Shown here: positions 26,424-37,234 of the stretch, piece after piece
Position numbering within the stretch: the stretch's first letter is position 1
Layout: each line of letters begins with the position of its first letter
Source of the DNA: CADCWK01 sp965218235
GTDB taxonomy: Bacteria > Chloroflexota > Chloroflexia > Thermomicrobiales > UBA6265
NCBI GenBank assembly: GCA_965218235.1
Contig: OZ244596.1
Span: forward strand, 2,232,001 to 2,296,000
Reading direction: 5' to 3'
DNA: 64,000 nt
Notes under the pieces: model-generated
Databases searched by the model: none
Told to the model about the DNA's origin: nothing
Seen by the model: the letters and a program-made list of their open reading frames with translations, nothing else
Program-made: the position numbers and the translations under genes

Positions 26424-26780
26424 ATGATTTCTGTCTACGTCCATCCGACCTGTACCTCCTGTCGCAGCGCCGTGGCGCTGCTTGAAGGGCTCGGCGCGAA
26501 AGTCGACCGGCGCGACTACTTTCGCGACCGGTTCACGGCTGAGGAGCTTAGGGGCGTCCTGGCCCGGGCCAGCCGGACGCCGACCGAGATGCTCTCGACG
26601 CGAGCGAAAGCCTACCGGGATCTCGGCATCGCTGACCTCGCCTTGAGCGACGACGAGCTGATCGAGCTGATGGTGGCTGAGCCAACGCTGCTTCGCCGGC
26701 CGCTGGCGATCGCCGGCGGGGAGAGCACCGTTGGCTTCAACGCCGATGCTCTCACGGCACTCGCTGCCCGTAGCACCTGA
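26424..26780 (+). CDS. ArsC/Spx-family thioredoxin-fold protein
   Basis: 118 residues, ATG preceded by CGGAGG. The N-terminus MISVYVHPTCTSCRSAVALL carries Cys10 and Cys13 (CxxC). The ArsC-family pattern follows, including TRAKAYRDLGI and the C-terminal LLRRPLAI with Arg-Arg-Pro. Members are either glutaredoxin-coupled arsenate reductases or regulatory Spx-like proteins. No other arsenic genes are nearby, so the arsenate role is not supported by context. It ends 52 bases before nfo on the same strand. Confidence 0.85.
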   Translation: MISVYVHPTCTSCRSAVALLEGLGAKVDRRDYFRDRFTAEELRGVLARASRTPTEMLSTRAKAYRDLGIADLALSDDELIELMVAEPTLLRRPLAIAGGESTVGFNADALTALAARST

Positions 26781-26832
26781 CGACTTTCGCGCCGCTTCAT
26801 TCTGGACCCGCGTATCGCTGGAAGGAAAGCCG

Positions 26833-27690
26833 ATGCTCGCGCTTGGATCACATATGTCGACCGCCGGAGGCGGAGTGCCGATGGCGCTCAAGCGGGCCGC
26901 GGAACTTGAGCTGGAAGCCTGCCAGCTCTTCACGAAGAGCGAGCGGCAGTGGGCGGCCAAGCCCTTGACGGGGGAACAGATCGAGGCATTTCAGCTCGGC
27001 CTGGAGCAGGATACCGTCCTCGATCGTCGCGTCGTCGCACACGACTCCTACCTGATCAACATGGCGTCGCCCGATGACGAGCTCTGGGCCAAGTCGCGGG
27101 CGGCGCTGCTGGTCGAGTTGCAGCGCTGCGATGTTCTCGGCATTCCGTTTCTGGTGAGCCATCCCGGGGCGCATGTCGGCAGTGGCGTCGACGCCGGGAT
27201 CGTCCGGATCGTCGAGGCCATCAACCAGGTCCTGTCCGAGCGGCCAGATGGGGAGACGACGTTGTTGCTGGAGACGACGGCGGGACAGGGGACGACTCTG
27301 GGAAAGACGTTCGAGGAGATCGCGCGGATGCTCGACGGGATCGCGGACCGGCGCCGTGTCGCGATCTGTTTCGATACCTGTCATACCTTCGTCGCGGGCT
27401 ACGACATCCGGACGCCGGAGGCCTACGCCGAGACGATGCGGTTGTTCGACGAGATCGTCGGGCTGGACCAGATCAAAGTATTCCATCTCAACGACGCCAA
27501 GTTCGGGCTGGATAGCAGGAAGGACCGGCACGAGCACATCGGCGACGGCGAGATCGGTCTGGACGGGTTCCGCAGTCTTGTCAATGACGAGCGGTTCGCG
27601 GGGCGGATGGGTGTGCTGGAGACCGAGAAGGACATCACCGGCGACCTCGACCGCAAGAACCTCGCGACGTTACGGTCACTCGCCGTCTGA
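26833..27690 (+). CDS. nfo: Endonuclease IV (AP endonuclease)
   Basis: 285 residues from ATG 26833, preceded by AAGGAAAG. The TIM-barrel zinc ligands of the family are visible: HDSYLIN, HPGAH, ETTAGQG, CFDTCHTF, HLNDAK, DRHEHIGDGEIG and the late ETEK. The enzyme cleaves DNA 5' to abasic sites in base excision repair and would act after glycosylases such as the mpg product. The frame continues upstream over the ArsC-like gene, but only the 26833 start aligns with the family (MLALGSHMSTAGG). Confidence 0.96.
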   Translation: MLALGSHMSTAGGGVPMALKRAAELELEACQLFTKSERQWAAKPLTGEQIEAFQLGLEQDTVLDRRVVAHDSYLINMASPDDELWAKSRAALLVELQRCDVLGIPFLVSHPGAHVGSGVDAGIVRIVEAINQVLSERPDGETTLLLETTAGQGTTLGKTFEEIARMLDGIADRRRVAICFDTCHTFVAGYDIRTPEAYAETMRLFDEIVGLDQIKVFHLNDAKFGLDSRKDRHEHIGDGEIGLDGFRSLVNDERFAGRMGVLETEKDITGDLDRKNLATLRSLAV

Positions 27691-28380
27691 CCGCTCGGGA
27701 TCGTGGTCAGGCTGACTCCGTCGCGACGACGCGGTTCCGGCACTCTCATGGTCTGTCAGGGCTGACGTACTGCCCCTGAGCAGACCGCTCCTCCAGCCCC
27801 GCTCCGGCTCACCTGTTCCCCCGGCTCACCCGCTGAAGCGGCTTCGGATCACAGGTGACCCGAGCGGGCGGATGAGACCGCACCAAGAGCGGCGTGATTC
27901 CGCTATTGACTGTTGACAGACCAGCAGCTGGCGGGATCAGGCATCGCAGGGAGTGGGCTGCATCGGCTCGCCGACGCGGCCGTCGCTGTGTCCGGTGGGT
28001 CGGATGTCCTCCCGCAACCCGACGCCCCCCTACGGAGTGTGGGAACCGGGAACCGGGACGACGTTGGCGGAGGGCCGGAGCACGGTCCCCTCCCCAAACC
28101 CCACCCGCGCCCAGGGCGCACCCGGACTCGCCAGCAGAAGCCTGTGCCGCGGCTCCTCGTCGCCCGGATCGAGGCTTCATGCTGGTCGCCTTTGCCTTAC
28201 TGGGGAGCCCTACCCCAGGCGCAGCGCGACCCGCTCTCCGGCTCGTCGCGGCTCCCTTGCCTGCGGATGACTCCGACTGGACCGGACGGAGCGAGGGAGC
28301 GAGGGAGCGACCGTCTCCGCTGGCCCCTGTGCGTCGCGCGGTAGTGAAACCGTGACGCCGACTCCGCCGGTCGTTGCCGG
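27691..28380. repeat. Intergenic block with R1 and R2 dispersed repeats
   Basis: It lies between convergent nfo and fumC. R1 copy at about 28001-28065: GTCCTCCCGCAACCCGACG, then GTGTGGGAACCGGGAACCGGG, with a degenerate right arm. R2 copy at about 28085-28200: CCCCTCCCCAAACCCCACCC start, GGCTCCTCGTCGCCCGG middle, CTTCATGCTGGTCGCC end. The rest (27700-28000) is GC-rich with no gene. Confidence 0.75.
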
Positions 28381-29790
<1,410 letters not shown>

Positions 29791-29882
29791 GCGCGGGGAT
29801 GCTCCCTGGGGATCGGTCATGGCGGCGTCGCTGCCGGTGATCCTACCATCGTGGGCTGCGATGCCGGGAAGTTGGTTGGACT

Positions 29883-30150
29883 GTCCCCTCCCCAACCCCT
29901 CCCCGGCTCGAATCGTCGCTTCGGCTCCTCATCGCCCGGAGAGGGGCTTCATGCTGGTCGGCTTCGCCTTCCTGGCCCTGGTTCAGTGCTCATCCCCCAT
30001 GGCGACCGAAAGCGGGGACTTCTGTGATTCACTGTTCCTTCCGCTTCAGGATCGCTACCGCGCGACCAGTATGAGCCCCACTCCACGAGGTGAAGACCGG
30101 AAGGGATGCACCGAGATGGGGAGGGGACTCGCTTCGCTTGGGGTGGGGTC
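29883..30150. repeat. Pair of R2 dispersed repeats in opposite orientation
   Basis: A forward copy lies at about 29883-29975 (CCCCTCCCCAACCCCTCCCC ... AGAGGGGCTTCATGCTGGTCG). An inverted, more diverged copy lies at about 30062-30150 (GCGACCAGTATGAGCCCC ... GAGATGGGGAGGGGAC ... GGGGTGGGG). The 430-base gap between fumC and nuoI contains no gene. Confidence 0.7.
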
Positions 30151-30223
30151 ACACTGGAACGCGGAGCCGACCAGCACGGACTCCTCTCCACCACAGTGAG
30201 GAGGGGTCGCGCGAATGTGGTCT

Positions 30224-30739
30224 CTACTCGTAGCGATACCCGGTGGCGTGGTCCCGGAAGCGGTCGTAGCGGCCGCCCTCGGGGCGCCGGGTGTCGTGGT
30301 CCGGCTCCGAGCCCGAGTCCCACCAGGTTGGCACCTGACCGCCGATCGCCGCCAGCTCGGTCTTGGTGTAGATCAGGCCGTCGCGGTCCATCACCGAGAG
30401 CTCGTACTCGCGGCTCATCGCGATCGCGTCGACCGGACAGACCTGGGCGCAGAGGCCGCAGAACAGGCAGCGACCGGAGCGGAGGATGAACTCGCCCAGC
30501 TCCCGGTCGCCCTCTTCGGACGGGACGACGTGCATCTCCAGGCAAGAGGTCGGGCAGATCCGGGCACAGAGTCCGCAGGCGACGCAGAGCGCCTCGCCGG
30601 TCTCCGGGTCGGCCCGGAGCGACGGCAGCCCACGGAAGCGGTCGGCCATCGGCCGCTTCTCCTCTGGGTAGTGGACGACCAGCTTGGGCATCATCAGCCG
30701 CTTCAGGGTGACGCCGAACCCCTTGACCTCGTCGAACAT
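30224..30739 (-). CDS. nuoI: NADH-quinone oxidoreductase subunit I (NuoI)
   Basis: 171 residues. Two ferredoxin-type 4Fe-4S motifs, CVACGLCARICP and CLFCGLCAQVCP, hold clusters N6a and N6b that pass electrons towards the quinone in complex I. The N-terminal segment FGVTLKRLMMPKLVVHYPEE fits NuoI. The tail after residue 130 is polar and variable. It lies 57 bases downstream of nuoG on the same strand. No other nuo gene is present in the window. Confidence 0.93.
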   Translation of the reverse strand: MFDEVKGFGVTLKRLMMPKLVVHYPEEKRPMADRFRGLPSLRADPETGEALCVACGLCARICPTSCLEMHVVPSEEGDRELGEFILRSGRCLFCGLCAQVCPVDAIAMSREYELSVMDRDGLIYTKTELAAIGGQVPTWWDSGSEPDHDTRRPEGGRYDRFRDHATGYRYE

Positions 30740-30796
30740 GTCCCGCCTCTTCGCTGATGCGGCCGGCGGGACACCCGCCAGCCGCGATGACGCTGA

Positions 30797-33235
30797 CTAC
30801 TGCAGATTGAAGTTCCGGACGTCTGGCCGAAGGGTCAATGGGCCGGTCGCTCCCGAACCGTCGACCGGCAGGACGCTCAGGCCGACGCCGACCCGACCGG
30901 CGGACGGGACAGTCATGCCGCCGCGCTCCAGCCGGGCGTAGGCGATCCCGCGGTACAGCTCGGTCAGTCTGGACAATTCGGCCATGATCTGGCTGGGATG
31001 GCGGTAGGTCATGTCGTATCCGAACCGGCGGGCGATCCGCTGAAGGATGTCGAAGGAGGACCGGGCCTCGCCGGGAGCCGGGACGGCGCTGCGAACCCGC
31101 TGGACCGTCCGGTCGAAGCTCGTGAACGACCCGTCCTTCTCGATCGAGGTCGAGAGCGGCAGGACGATGTGCGCAAGTTCCGTCAGCGGCGAGCCGAAGG
31201 CGTCCGCCACGATCAGGAGGTCGAGTTTCGGCAGGACGGCCAGCAGATCCTGATCGAGGACTCGCTCGCGACCGTCGAGGGCACCTTCGACATAGAGGGC
31301 CCGGACGTCGCCACGGGCGATCGCGGCCGGAAGCTCGGCAGCGGACAGACCCGGCCGGTCGGAGAGCTGACGAACCGGGACGAAGCCGTTGCTGGTGTTG
31401 GCCCTCTCGGCCCAGCGCGGCGCCCAGGCCTGCTCGAAGACCGAGCGGGCGGAGTCATCCGAGACGAGACGGCCGCCGGGCAGCAGCGCCGGCCGGGCAC
31501 CGGCATCGCTCAGGCCCTGGGCATTGGCGCCACCCCGGGGCGACATTACGCCACCGCCGGCGACTCCGAGGTTGCCGGTCATCGTCGCCAGCAACGCGCA
31601 GGCGGCGGTGACGGACCCCGCGTCATCGACGAGGGAGCCGATGCCACCGGGCGAGTAGCGAGCCGCGTAGCCACCGCCAATCTTCGTCGGTGCGCCCGAG
31701 CGAGCAGCGGTCTGGTAGATGACGCTCGGCAGCTTCGCGGGTCCCGTCCCGCCGAAGGCGTAGATCTTCGCGGCCCGTCGCATCTGCTCCAGATCGACAC
31801 CCGCCGCCTCCGCCACGAGGCGGGGGTCGATGTGCTTCCGGTCGCTCTGGGCGCCGGTCGACCAGCCCTCATCGGCGATGATCGTCGCGATCCCGAGCAG
31901 GACGTCGGCCGTCATGCCGGGGCTGGGCTGGAGCCAGACGTCGGCCCGATCGGTCATCGGCGAGCGGTCGGGACTGACCACCACCAGCTTCGCCTCGCGG
32001 TAGATCCGGGCGTGGTTGAGCCAGTAGGCCGCGATCGGGGTCGTCTTGTTGATGTCCGGCCCGACGACCAGCACGGAGCGGACGTCGGTGAACAGCTCCT
32101 GCAGGCTGTTCGTCCCGCTGACCGCGGCACCCAGCGAGAATTCGGTGGCTGCCGCCGCGGCCTGCTGCGCCCGGGTGCTGTACATGTCGATGTTGTTGGT
32201 GCCCATAACGGCGCGAGTGAACTGCTGGAGCAGGTAGGCTTCCTCGGTCGTCTGGTCCGGGCTGGCCAGTGCGGCGAAGCGGTCGCCCTGGTGATGCTCG
32301 AGGCCGGCGACGACGCGCTCGATGGCCTCATCCCAGCCAGTCTCGACCAGCTCGCCGGCGTCGTCGCGAACCATCGGGCTGGTCAGGCGATCGGGCGACT
32401 GAAGCTGCTCGTGACCCCACTTGCCGAACTCGCAGGTGTAGCCGAAGTTCACGCCGCGATCCCAGAGGTGGGAGGCCCGGCGGACGACGCCGCGGTTGGT
32501 CTCCAGGTTGATCGTGCAGCCGCCATCGCAGCCGCCGCAGATCGTCTCGGTCGTGTCGACCTCCCACGGGTGGTGGGCGAAGTGGCGTTCGGTCAGCGCG
32601 CCGACCGGACAGACGGCGATGCACATGCCGCAGTTGGTGCAGGTCGTCTCGGAGAGGTCCATCCCGAAGGCCGGAGTGATCGTCGCTTCGAGCCCACGGT
32701 TGGCCGCCTCGATCGCGGTGACGCCGATGACCTCGTCGCAGACGCGGGTGCAGCGGACGCACATGATGCAGCGGTCCCACTTGTAGTCGATCGTGGAACT
32801 CAGATGCTCGTAGCTGTGCGCCATCTTCGGCCGCCGGTAGGGGTTGGCGTTGATGTTGTGGAGGTAGGTGTTGTCCTGCAGGTAGCACTGGCCGGAAGCG
32901 TCGCAGGTCGGGCAGTCGAGGGCGTGATCGATCAGGTACATCTGAAGGATGAACTGGCGGGCCTGTTCGACTTCCGGGGTGTGGGTGCGGACCTCCATCC
33001 CCTCGGTCAGCGGCGTCGCGCACCCCTCCATCAGGCCGCCACGGCTGCCGAGGACCTCGACGGTGCAGATGCGGCAGGAACCCCAGGCGCGCAGTTTCGG
33101 CTGGAAGCAGAGGTTGGGGATCTCGATGCCGACGTTCCGGGCGGCGTCGAGCAGGTTCGTGCCGGCGGGGACAGTCACCTCGACGTCGTTGATCTTGCCC
33201 GTCACCATCGTGACCGTCGGCTGGGTCGCTACCAT
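30797..33235 (-). CDS. nuoG: NADH-quinone oxidoreductase subunit G (NuoG)
   Basis: 812 residues. The N-terminal 2Fe-2S domain has CFQPKLRAWGSCRICTVEV and CATP. The His-Cys3 motif HALDCPTCDASGQC fits cluster N5, and two 4Fe-4S motifs follow, CIMCVRCTRVCDE and CTNCGMCIAVCP. Next comes a molybdopterin-oxidoreductase-like domain starting with a further Cys set (TICGGCDGGCTINLETN) and running to the C-terminus. In complex I this subunit relays electrons from the NADH-oxidising module. Because the protein keeps the molybdopterin fold, a formate dehydrogenase alpha subunit was considered, but pairing with nuoI and the full N-terminal cluster set favour NuoG. Confidence 0.9.
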   Translation of the reverse strand: MVATQPTVTMVTGKINDVEVTVPAGTNLLDAARNVGIEIPNLCFQPKLRAWGSCRICTVEVLGSRGGLMEGCATPLTEGMEVRTHTPEVEQARQFILQMYLIDHALDCPTCDASGQCYLQDNTYLHNINANPYRRPKMAHSYEHLSSTIDYKWDRCIMCVRCTRVCDEVIGVTAIEAANRGLEATITPAFGMDLSETTCTNCGMCIAVCPVGALTERHFAHHPWEVDTTETICGGCDGGCTINLETNRGVVRRASHLWDRGVNFGYTCEFGKWGHEQLQSPDRLTSPMVRDDAGELVETGWDEAIERVVAGLEHHQGDRFAALASPDQTTEEAYLLQQFTRAVMGTNNIDMYSTRAQQAAAAATEFSLGAAVSGTNSLQELFTDVRSVLVVGPDINKTTPIAAYWLNHARIYREAKLVVVSPDRSPMTDRADVWLQPSPGMTADVLLGIATIIADEGWSTGAQSDRKHIDPRLVAEAAGVDLEQMRRAAKIYAFGGTGPAKLPSVIYQTAARSGAPTKIGGGYAARYSPGGIGSLVDDAGSVTAACALLATMTGNLGVAGGGVMSPRGGANAQGLSDAGARPALLPGGRLVSDDSARSVFEQAWAPRWAERANTSNGFVPVRQLSDRPGLSAAELPAAIARGDVRALYVEGALDGRERVLDQDLLAVLPKLDLLIVADAFGSPLTELAHIVLPLSTSIEKDGSFTSFDRTVQRVRSAVPAPGEARSSFDILQRIARRFGYDMTYRHPSQIMAELSRLTELYRGIAYARLERGGMTVPSAGRVGVGLSVLPVDGSGATGPLTLRPDVRNFNLQ

Positions 33236-33575
33236 CGGTTCGCGTTACCTCGCTTCATGAGAAGGTCGGCGCCTGTTCACTGGTCCGTCGCGGCGCTGGA
33301 GAGCCGGAATGTCGCCCGCCAGACGGTCCGGCGGCCAGCCAGTGAGGGTCGGCCAGCCATTTGTGAGAAACGGCACAATCCTGACCGAAGTTTAGCATAG
33401 GCGCCCGACCAGACCCCCTTCCGCCGGCCCGTTATGACACCTCCTGCACGATCCCCACGAGCCTGGCCAGCCCCGGTCAGCGTGGTAGACTCGAGCGTGT
33501 TTTTCCGATTCCCATCGCGGTCTCGCGGACCTGACGTGGCCGGGTCCGGGGCCGGCGGTTCCGAGGCTGAGCCTG
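33236..33575. other. Divergent intergenic region between nuoG and gatB
   Basis: 340 bases with no credible gene. A TAGACT (33486-33491) could be a -10 element for gatB, but no good -35 is seen. None of the R1 or R2 repeats occurs here. Confidence 0.5.
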
Positions 33576-35069
33576 ATGCCGAACGCGACGACCCCCGCTG
33601 CAGCGGCGACGACGATGGCCGTCGACTACGAGACCGTCATCGGCCTCGAAGTGCACTCGCAGCTCCTGACCCAGAGCAAGATGTACTGCCCCTGCGCCGC
33701 CGACTACGCCGGGGCCGAGCCGAACACGCACAACTGCCCGACCTGCCTCGGACTGCCGGGCGCCCTGCCGGTGCTGAACGCGGAGGCCGTCGAGCTCGCG
33801 ATCCGGACCGGGCTGGCGCTGAACTGCGAGATTCCCGCCCACAACAAGCTGGACCGGAAGAACTACGTCTACCCCGACCTGCCCAAGGGCTACCAGATCT
33901 CGCAGTACGACCTGCCGCTCTGCGTCGGCGGGGCGATCACCTTCGAGGTGGACGGCGAGACCAGGACGTGCGGGATCACGCGGGTCCACGTCGAGGAGGA
34001 CACCGGTCGGCTGGTGCACCACGACGACGAGACCGGGGTTGAGGCGAGCTACGTCGACCTGAACCGGTCGGGCGTGCCGCTGATGGAGATCGTCGGCGAG
34101 CCGGACCTGCGCGGCCCCGAGGAGGCGGGCGCCTATCTGGTCGCCCTCCGGCAGACCCTGCGCTACATCGGCGCCTCGACCGGCAACATGGAGGAGGGCG
34201 CCTTCCGCTGCGACGCCAACATCTCGATCCGGGTCCGGGGCACGCGGGAGCTGGGGGCCAAGGTCGAGATCAAGAACATGAACTCGTTCCGGGCGGTCGA
34301 GCGGGCGCTGCGCTTCGAGGAGGAGCGTCAGCGGGCGGAGCTCACGGCCGGCAACGTGATCCCGCAGGAGACGCGGGGCTGGGTCGAAGCCCGCGGCGTC
34401 ACCGTCGGCCAGCGGACCAAGGAGCAGGCCAACGACTACCGCTACTTCCCGGAGCCAGATCTGCCGCCGCTCGAGATCGGCGCCGAGACCGTCGCGCGGA
34501 TCCGGGCGGAGCTGCCCGAGCTGCCGGCGGCACGGCGGGCCCGCTTCCGGTCGGAGTTCGGGATCAAGGCGTCCGACGCCGGGCTCCTCACCGGCGAGCG
34601 CGAGGTCGCCGATCTCTACGAGCAGGTGATCGCCGGTGGCGGGACGGACCGGCTGCGGGTGGCGGCCAACTGGATCGTCAACGACGTGATGGGGCTCCAG
34701 AGCGCCAGTGGCCTGCCCGCCAGCCAGCTCCCGCTGTCGGTCGCTCAGCTGCGGGACCTGCTCGACGCGATCGACGCCGGCCGGCTGACCCCGCGCGCGG
34801 CCAAGGACGTCCTGCCCCAGCTGGCCGACGATGAGTTGCCGACGGCCGCGGCGGAACGGCTGAACCTGCTGTCGCTGGACGATGCCGACGAGGTTGAGCA
34901 GGCTGTTCAGGACGCGATCGCGGGGAACGCCGCCGCCGTGGCCGACTACCGGGCGGGCAAGAAGGCGGCGTTTGGCCGCCTGATCGGCGAGACGATGAAG
35001 CGGACCGGTGGCCGGGCCCGGCCGGAGGACGTCCGCGAGCGACTGACGGCGGCGCTGGACGGGCAGTAG
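33576..35069 (+). CDS. gatB: Aspartyl/glutamyl-tRNA amidotransferase subunit B
   Basis: 497 residues from ATG 33576; ATG 33615 (MAVDYETVIGLEVH) is an alternative start. The core begins ETVIGLEVHSQLLTQSKMYC, with the zinc-site Cys residues in YCPCA and NCPTCLGLPG. The central LDRKNYVYPDLPKGYQISQ and NRSGVPLMEIVGEPD are highly conserved. The C-terminal ~150 residues are the helical and YqeY-like tail that binds tRNA. GatB phosphorylates and transamidates mischarged Glu-tRNA-Gln or Asp-tRNA-Asn with GatA and GatC, which are not in this window. Confidence 0.97.
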   Translation: MPNATTPAAAATTMAVDYETVIGLEVHSQLLTQSKMYCPCAADYAGAEPNTHNCPTCLGLPGALPVLNAEAVELAIRTGLALNCEIPAHNKLDRKNYVYPDLPKGYQISQYDLPLCVGGAITFEVDGETRTCGITRVHVEEDTGRLVHHDDETGVEASYVDLNRSGVPLMEIVGEPDLRGPEEAGAYLVALRQTLRYIGASTGNMEEGAFRCDANISIRVRGTRELGAKVEIKNMNSFRAVERALRFEEERQRAELTAGNVIPQETRGWVEARGVTVGQRTKEQANDYRYFPEPDLPPLEIGAETVARIRAELPELPAARRARFRSEFGIKASDAGLLTGEREVADLYEQVIAGGGTDRLRVAANWIVNDVMGLQSASGLPASQLPLSVAQLRDLLDAIDAGRLTPRAAKDVLPQLADDELPTAAAERLNLLSLDDADEVEQAVQDAIAGNAAAVADYRAGKKAAFGRLIGETMKRTGGRARPEDVRERLTAALDGQ

Positions 35070-35917
35070 AGCGGGAATTCGACCCGCCCTTCAGCCGTCT
35101 TTTGCCGGCCCGGAAGGGACCGGCTGGAGGGTATTGGTCGCGGGGGCGGTGGGCACCATTCGAGGTCGCATGAAAGCGCCGTCGCGGAGAGCGGACACCG
35201 CTGACGGCGACGCTCCGAACAACGCGACGACCAGAGGTGCACTCTCACTCCGCGACCGATGTCCTTCAGCCAAACCGTTTCCGGCCGGTCGTCGCGGATG
35301 TCCTCCCGCATCCCGGTTCTGTTAGAGGGTGTCGGGGACCGGGAACCGGGAACCGGGAGGACGTGCTCGTCCGTCATTGCCGGAGTCGTCGCGAGCAGGG
35401 CAAGTTCGGCGTCATACGGAATCTGGGTGAACGCCATTGGTTCCGCGACACGGTGGTGGCAGGCAGACCTCTCCGCCCAGCCCCCTCTCCGGCGCCCGGA
35501 TCGCTCCCGCCCTTCAGCCGTCTTTTGCCGGCCCTGAAGGGACCGGCTGAAGGACATTCGATTCAGCGGTGACGGCTACCGGCGACGCGATGATCGCGTG
35601 ACATTCACGGGTGCCTGCCGGCTTCGCCACCAATGTTGTTCGGCCGGTTCCTTCAGACCGGCCATGGACGACGTGGTCCGACGGGCCGGACCGGCGGCGC
35701 TCGACAGGCGGAATAGTTCCGGCGAGCTCGATGGGCGCCCGCCTGGACATGACGTCCCAACGCTCAGCCTGGTCATACTTGTTCATGGGGAACTGTACTC
35801 AGCGTACGACGTGGACGTCGGTCGTTTGTGATGAGATACTAAGCGGAGACCGCGATCTGGCGGCAATCAGCCCGACTTTGGAGGTGGCGGTGCTGCCTCC
35901 CGAGGAGAGAGACGACG
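35070..35917. repeat. Long intergenic region with R4, R1 and R3 repeats
   Basis: R4, a hairpin of about 50 bases (CCTTCAGCCGTCTTTTGCC ... GGGACCGGCTGAAGG), occurs twice in direct orientation, at about 35089-35131 and 35511-35555. R1 lies at about 35295-35372 with three GGGAACC-like units. R3 (about 35412-35513) is the reverse complement of a block at 58884-58981. The rest is unassigned. A short open frame overlapping R3 has no similarity to known proteins. Confidence 0.7.
35812..35840 (+). promoter_or_regulatory. Possible gdhA promoter
   Basis: TGGACG (35812-35817) and GATACT (35835-35840) are 17 bases apart, 77 bases before the gdhA ATG. Confidence 0.45.
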
Positions 35918-37234
35918 ATGTCGATCGACCTTGAGACCCGTAACGCGTCCGTGAGCACTTCCGAGACGATTGCCCTCCCGCGCCGACCGGCCGCCGACAA
36001 CCTGTTCGACGTCGCCGTTCAGCAGTTCTCCATCGCCGCCGATCGGCTCGGGCTGGACGATGGGATGCGGGGCATCCTGAGCCATTGCGAGGCCGAACTC
36101 ACCGTCAGCTTCCCGGTCGAGATGGACAACGGCTCGGTCCAGATGTTCCAGGGGCACCGGGTCCAGCACAACCGCGGACCGGGGCCGACCAAGGGCGGCA
36201 TCCGCTATCACCAGGATGTGACGCTGTCCGAGGTCAAGGCGCTCGCCATGTGGATGACGTGGAAGTGCGCCGTCGTCGGGCTGCCGTACGGTGGGGCCAA
36301 GGGCGGCGTCCGGGTCGATCCCAAGGCGCTGTCGACGAACGAGGTCCAGAACCTGACCCGGCGCTATACGTCCGAGATCATGCCGATGATCGGCCCGAAC
36401 CGGGACATCCCGGCGCCGGACGTCAACACCAACGCCCAGACGATGGCCTGGATCATGGACACCTACTCCATGCACGTCGGCTACTCGGTTCCGGGCGTTG
36501 TCACGGGCAAGCCGCTGGCGCTGGGCGGGTCGGCGGGACGCAACGAGGCGACCGGCCGGGGCTGCGTCTATGTGATCGAGGAGGCCTGCCGGTCGACCGG
36601 TCTCAACCTGGCCGGAGCGCGGGTGGTCGTCCAGGGTTTCGGGAACGCGGGCGCGACGGCGGCTCGCCTGATCGATGAGCTCGGCGCGGTCGTGATCGGG
36701 GTCAGCGACAGCCGGGGCGGGACCTGGAACGCCGCCGGTCTCGACCTCGACCGGGTCGCCCGGCACAAGAGCGCGACTGGGTCGGTCAGCGGTTACGCCG
36801 AGGGCGAGGACGTCTCCAACCGCGACCTGCTCGAACTGCCCTGTGACATCCTGATCCCGGCCGCGATGGAGGGGCAGATCGACGCCGGCAACGCTCCCCG
36901 CATCCAGGCCCGGATCATCGCCGAGGCCGCCAACGGGCCGACCTCGCCGGAAGCCGACGACATCCTGTTCGACCGCGGCATCACCGTCCTGCCGGACATC
37001 CTCGCCAACGCCGGTGGCGTGACGGTGAGCTACTTCGAATGGGTCCAGGCCCTGCAGGCCTTCCCGTGGACGGAGACGGACGTCAACGACCGGCTCCGCA
37101 AGATCATGCGCGACTCCTACCGGGCCGTGCAGTCGACGGCGTCGGAGCATCACGTCCACCCGCGGACGGCGGCGATGCTGCTCTCGGTTCGCCGGGTCGC
37201 CGAGTTCACCCGGCTCCGGGGCATCTACCCGTAG
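35918..37234 (+). CDS. gdhA: Glutamate dehydrogenase (Glu/Leu/Phe/Val dehydrogenase family)
   Basis: 438 residues, ATG preceded by GAGGAGAGAGACGACG. The substrate domain has GGIRYHQDVT and the catalytic Lys in LPYGGAKGGVRVDP, with the Asp in NRDIPAPDVNT. The Rossmann domain has VVQGFGNAGA followed by an acidic-poor loop. The C-terminal NAGGVTVSYFEWVQ is typical. The enzyme interconverts glutamate with 2-oxoglutarate and ammonia in the cytoplasm; coenzyme preference cannot be assigned with confidence. It is monocistronic, flanked by repeat-rich gaps. Confidence 0.95.
   Translation: MSIDLETRNASVSTSETIALPRRPAADNLFDVAVQQFSIAADRLGLDDGMRGILSHCEAELTVSFPVEMDNGSVQMFQGHRVQHNRGPGPTKGGIRYHQDVTLSEVKALAMWMTWKCAVVGLPYGGAKGGVRVDPKALSTNEVQNLTRRYTSEIMPMIGPNRDIPAPDVNTNAQTMAWIMDTYSMHVGYSVPGVVTGKPLALGGSAGRNEATGRGCVYVIEEACRSTGLNLAGARVVVQGFGNAGATAARLIDELGAVVIGVSDSRGGTWNAAGLDLDRVARHKSATGSVSGYAEGEDVSNRDLLELPCDILIPAAMEGQIDAGNAPRIQARIIAEAANGPTSPEADDILFDRGITVLPDILANAGGVTVSYFEWVQALQAFPWTETDVNDRLRKIMRDSYRAVQSTASEHHVHPRTAAMLLSVRRVAEFTRLRGIYP

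Noticed and set aside
30797..33235. Formate dehydrogenase alpha subunit as an alternative for nuoG
   Set aside because: The N-terminal 2Fe-2S/N5 cluster set and the adjacent nuoI favour complex I, although some formate dehydrogenases share the same modules.
35263..35572. Short frames in the gatB-gdhA gap
   Set aside because: They run across R1 and R3 repeats and resemble the translation of the repeat copies at 58.9 kb, so they reflect repeat sequence and not a gene.
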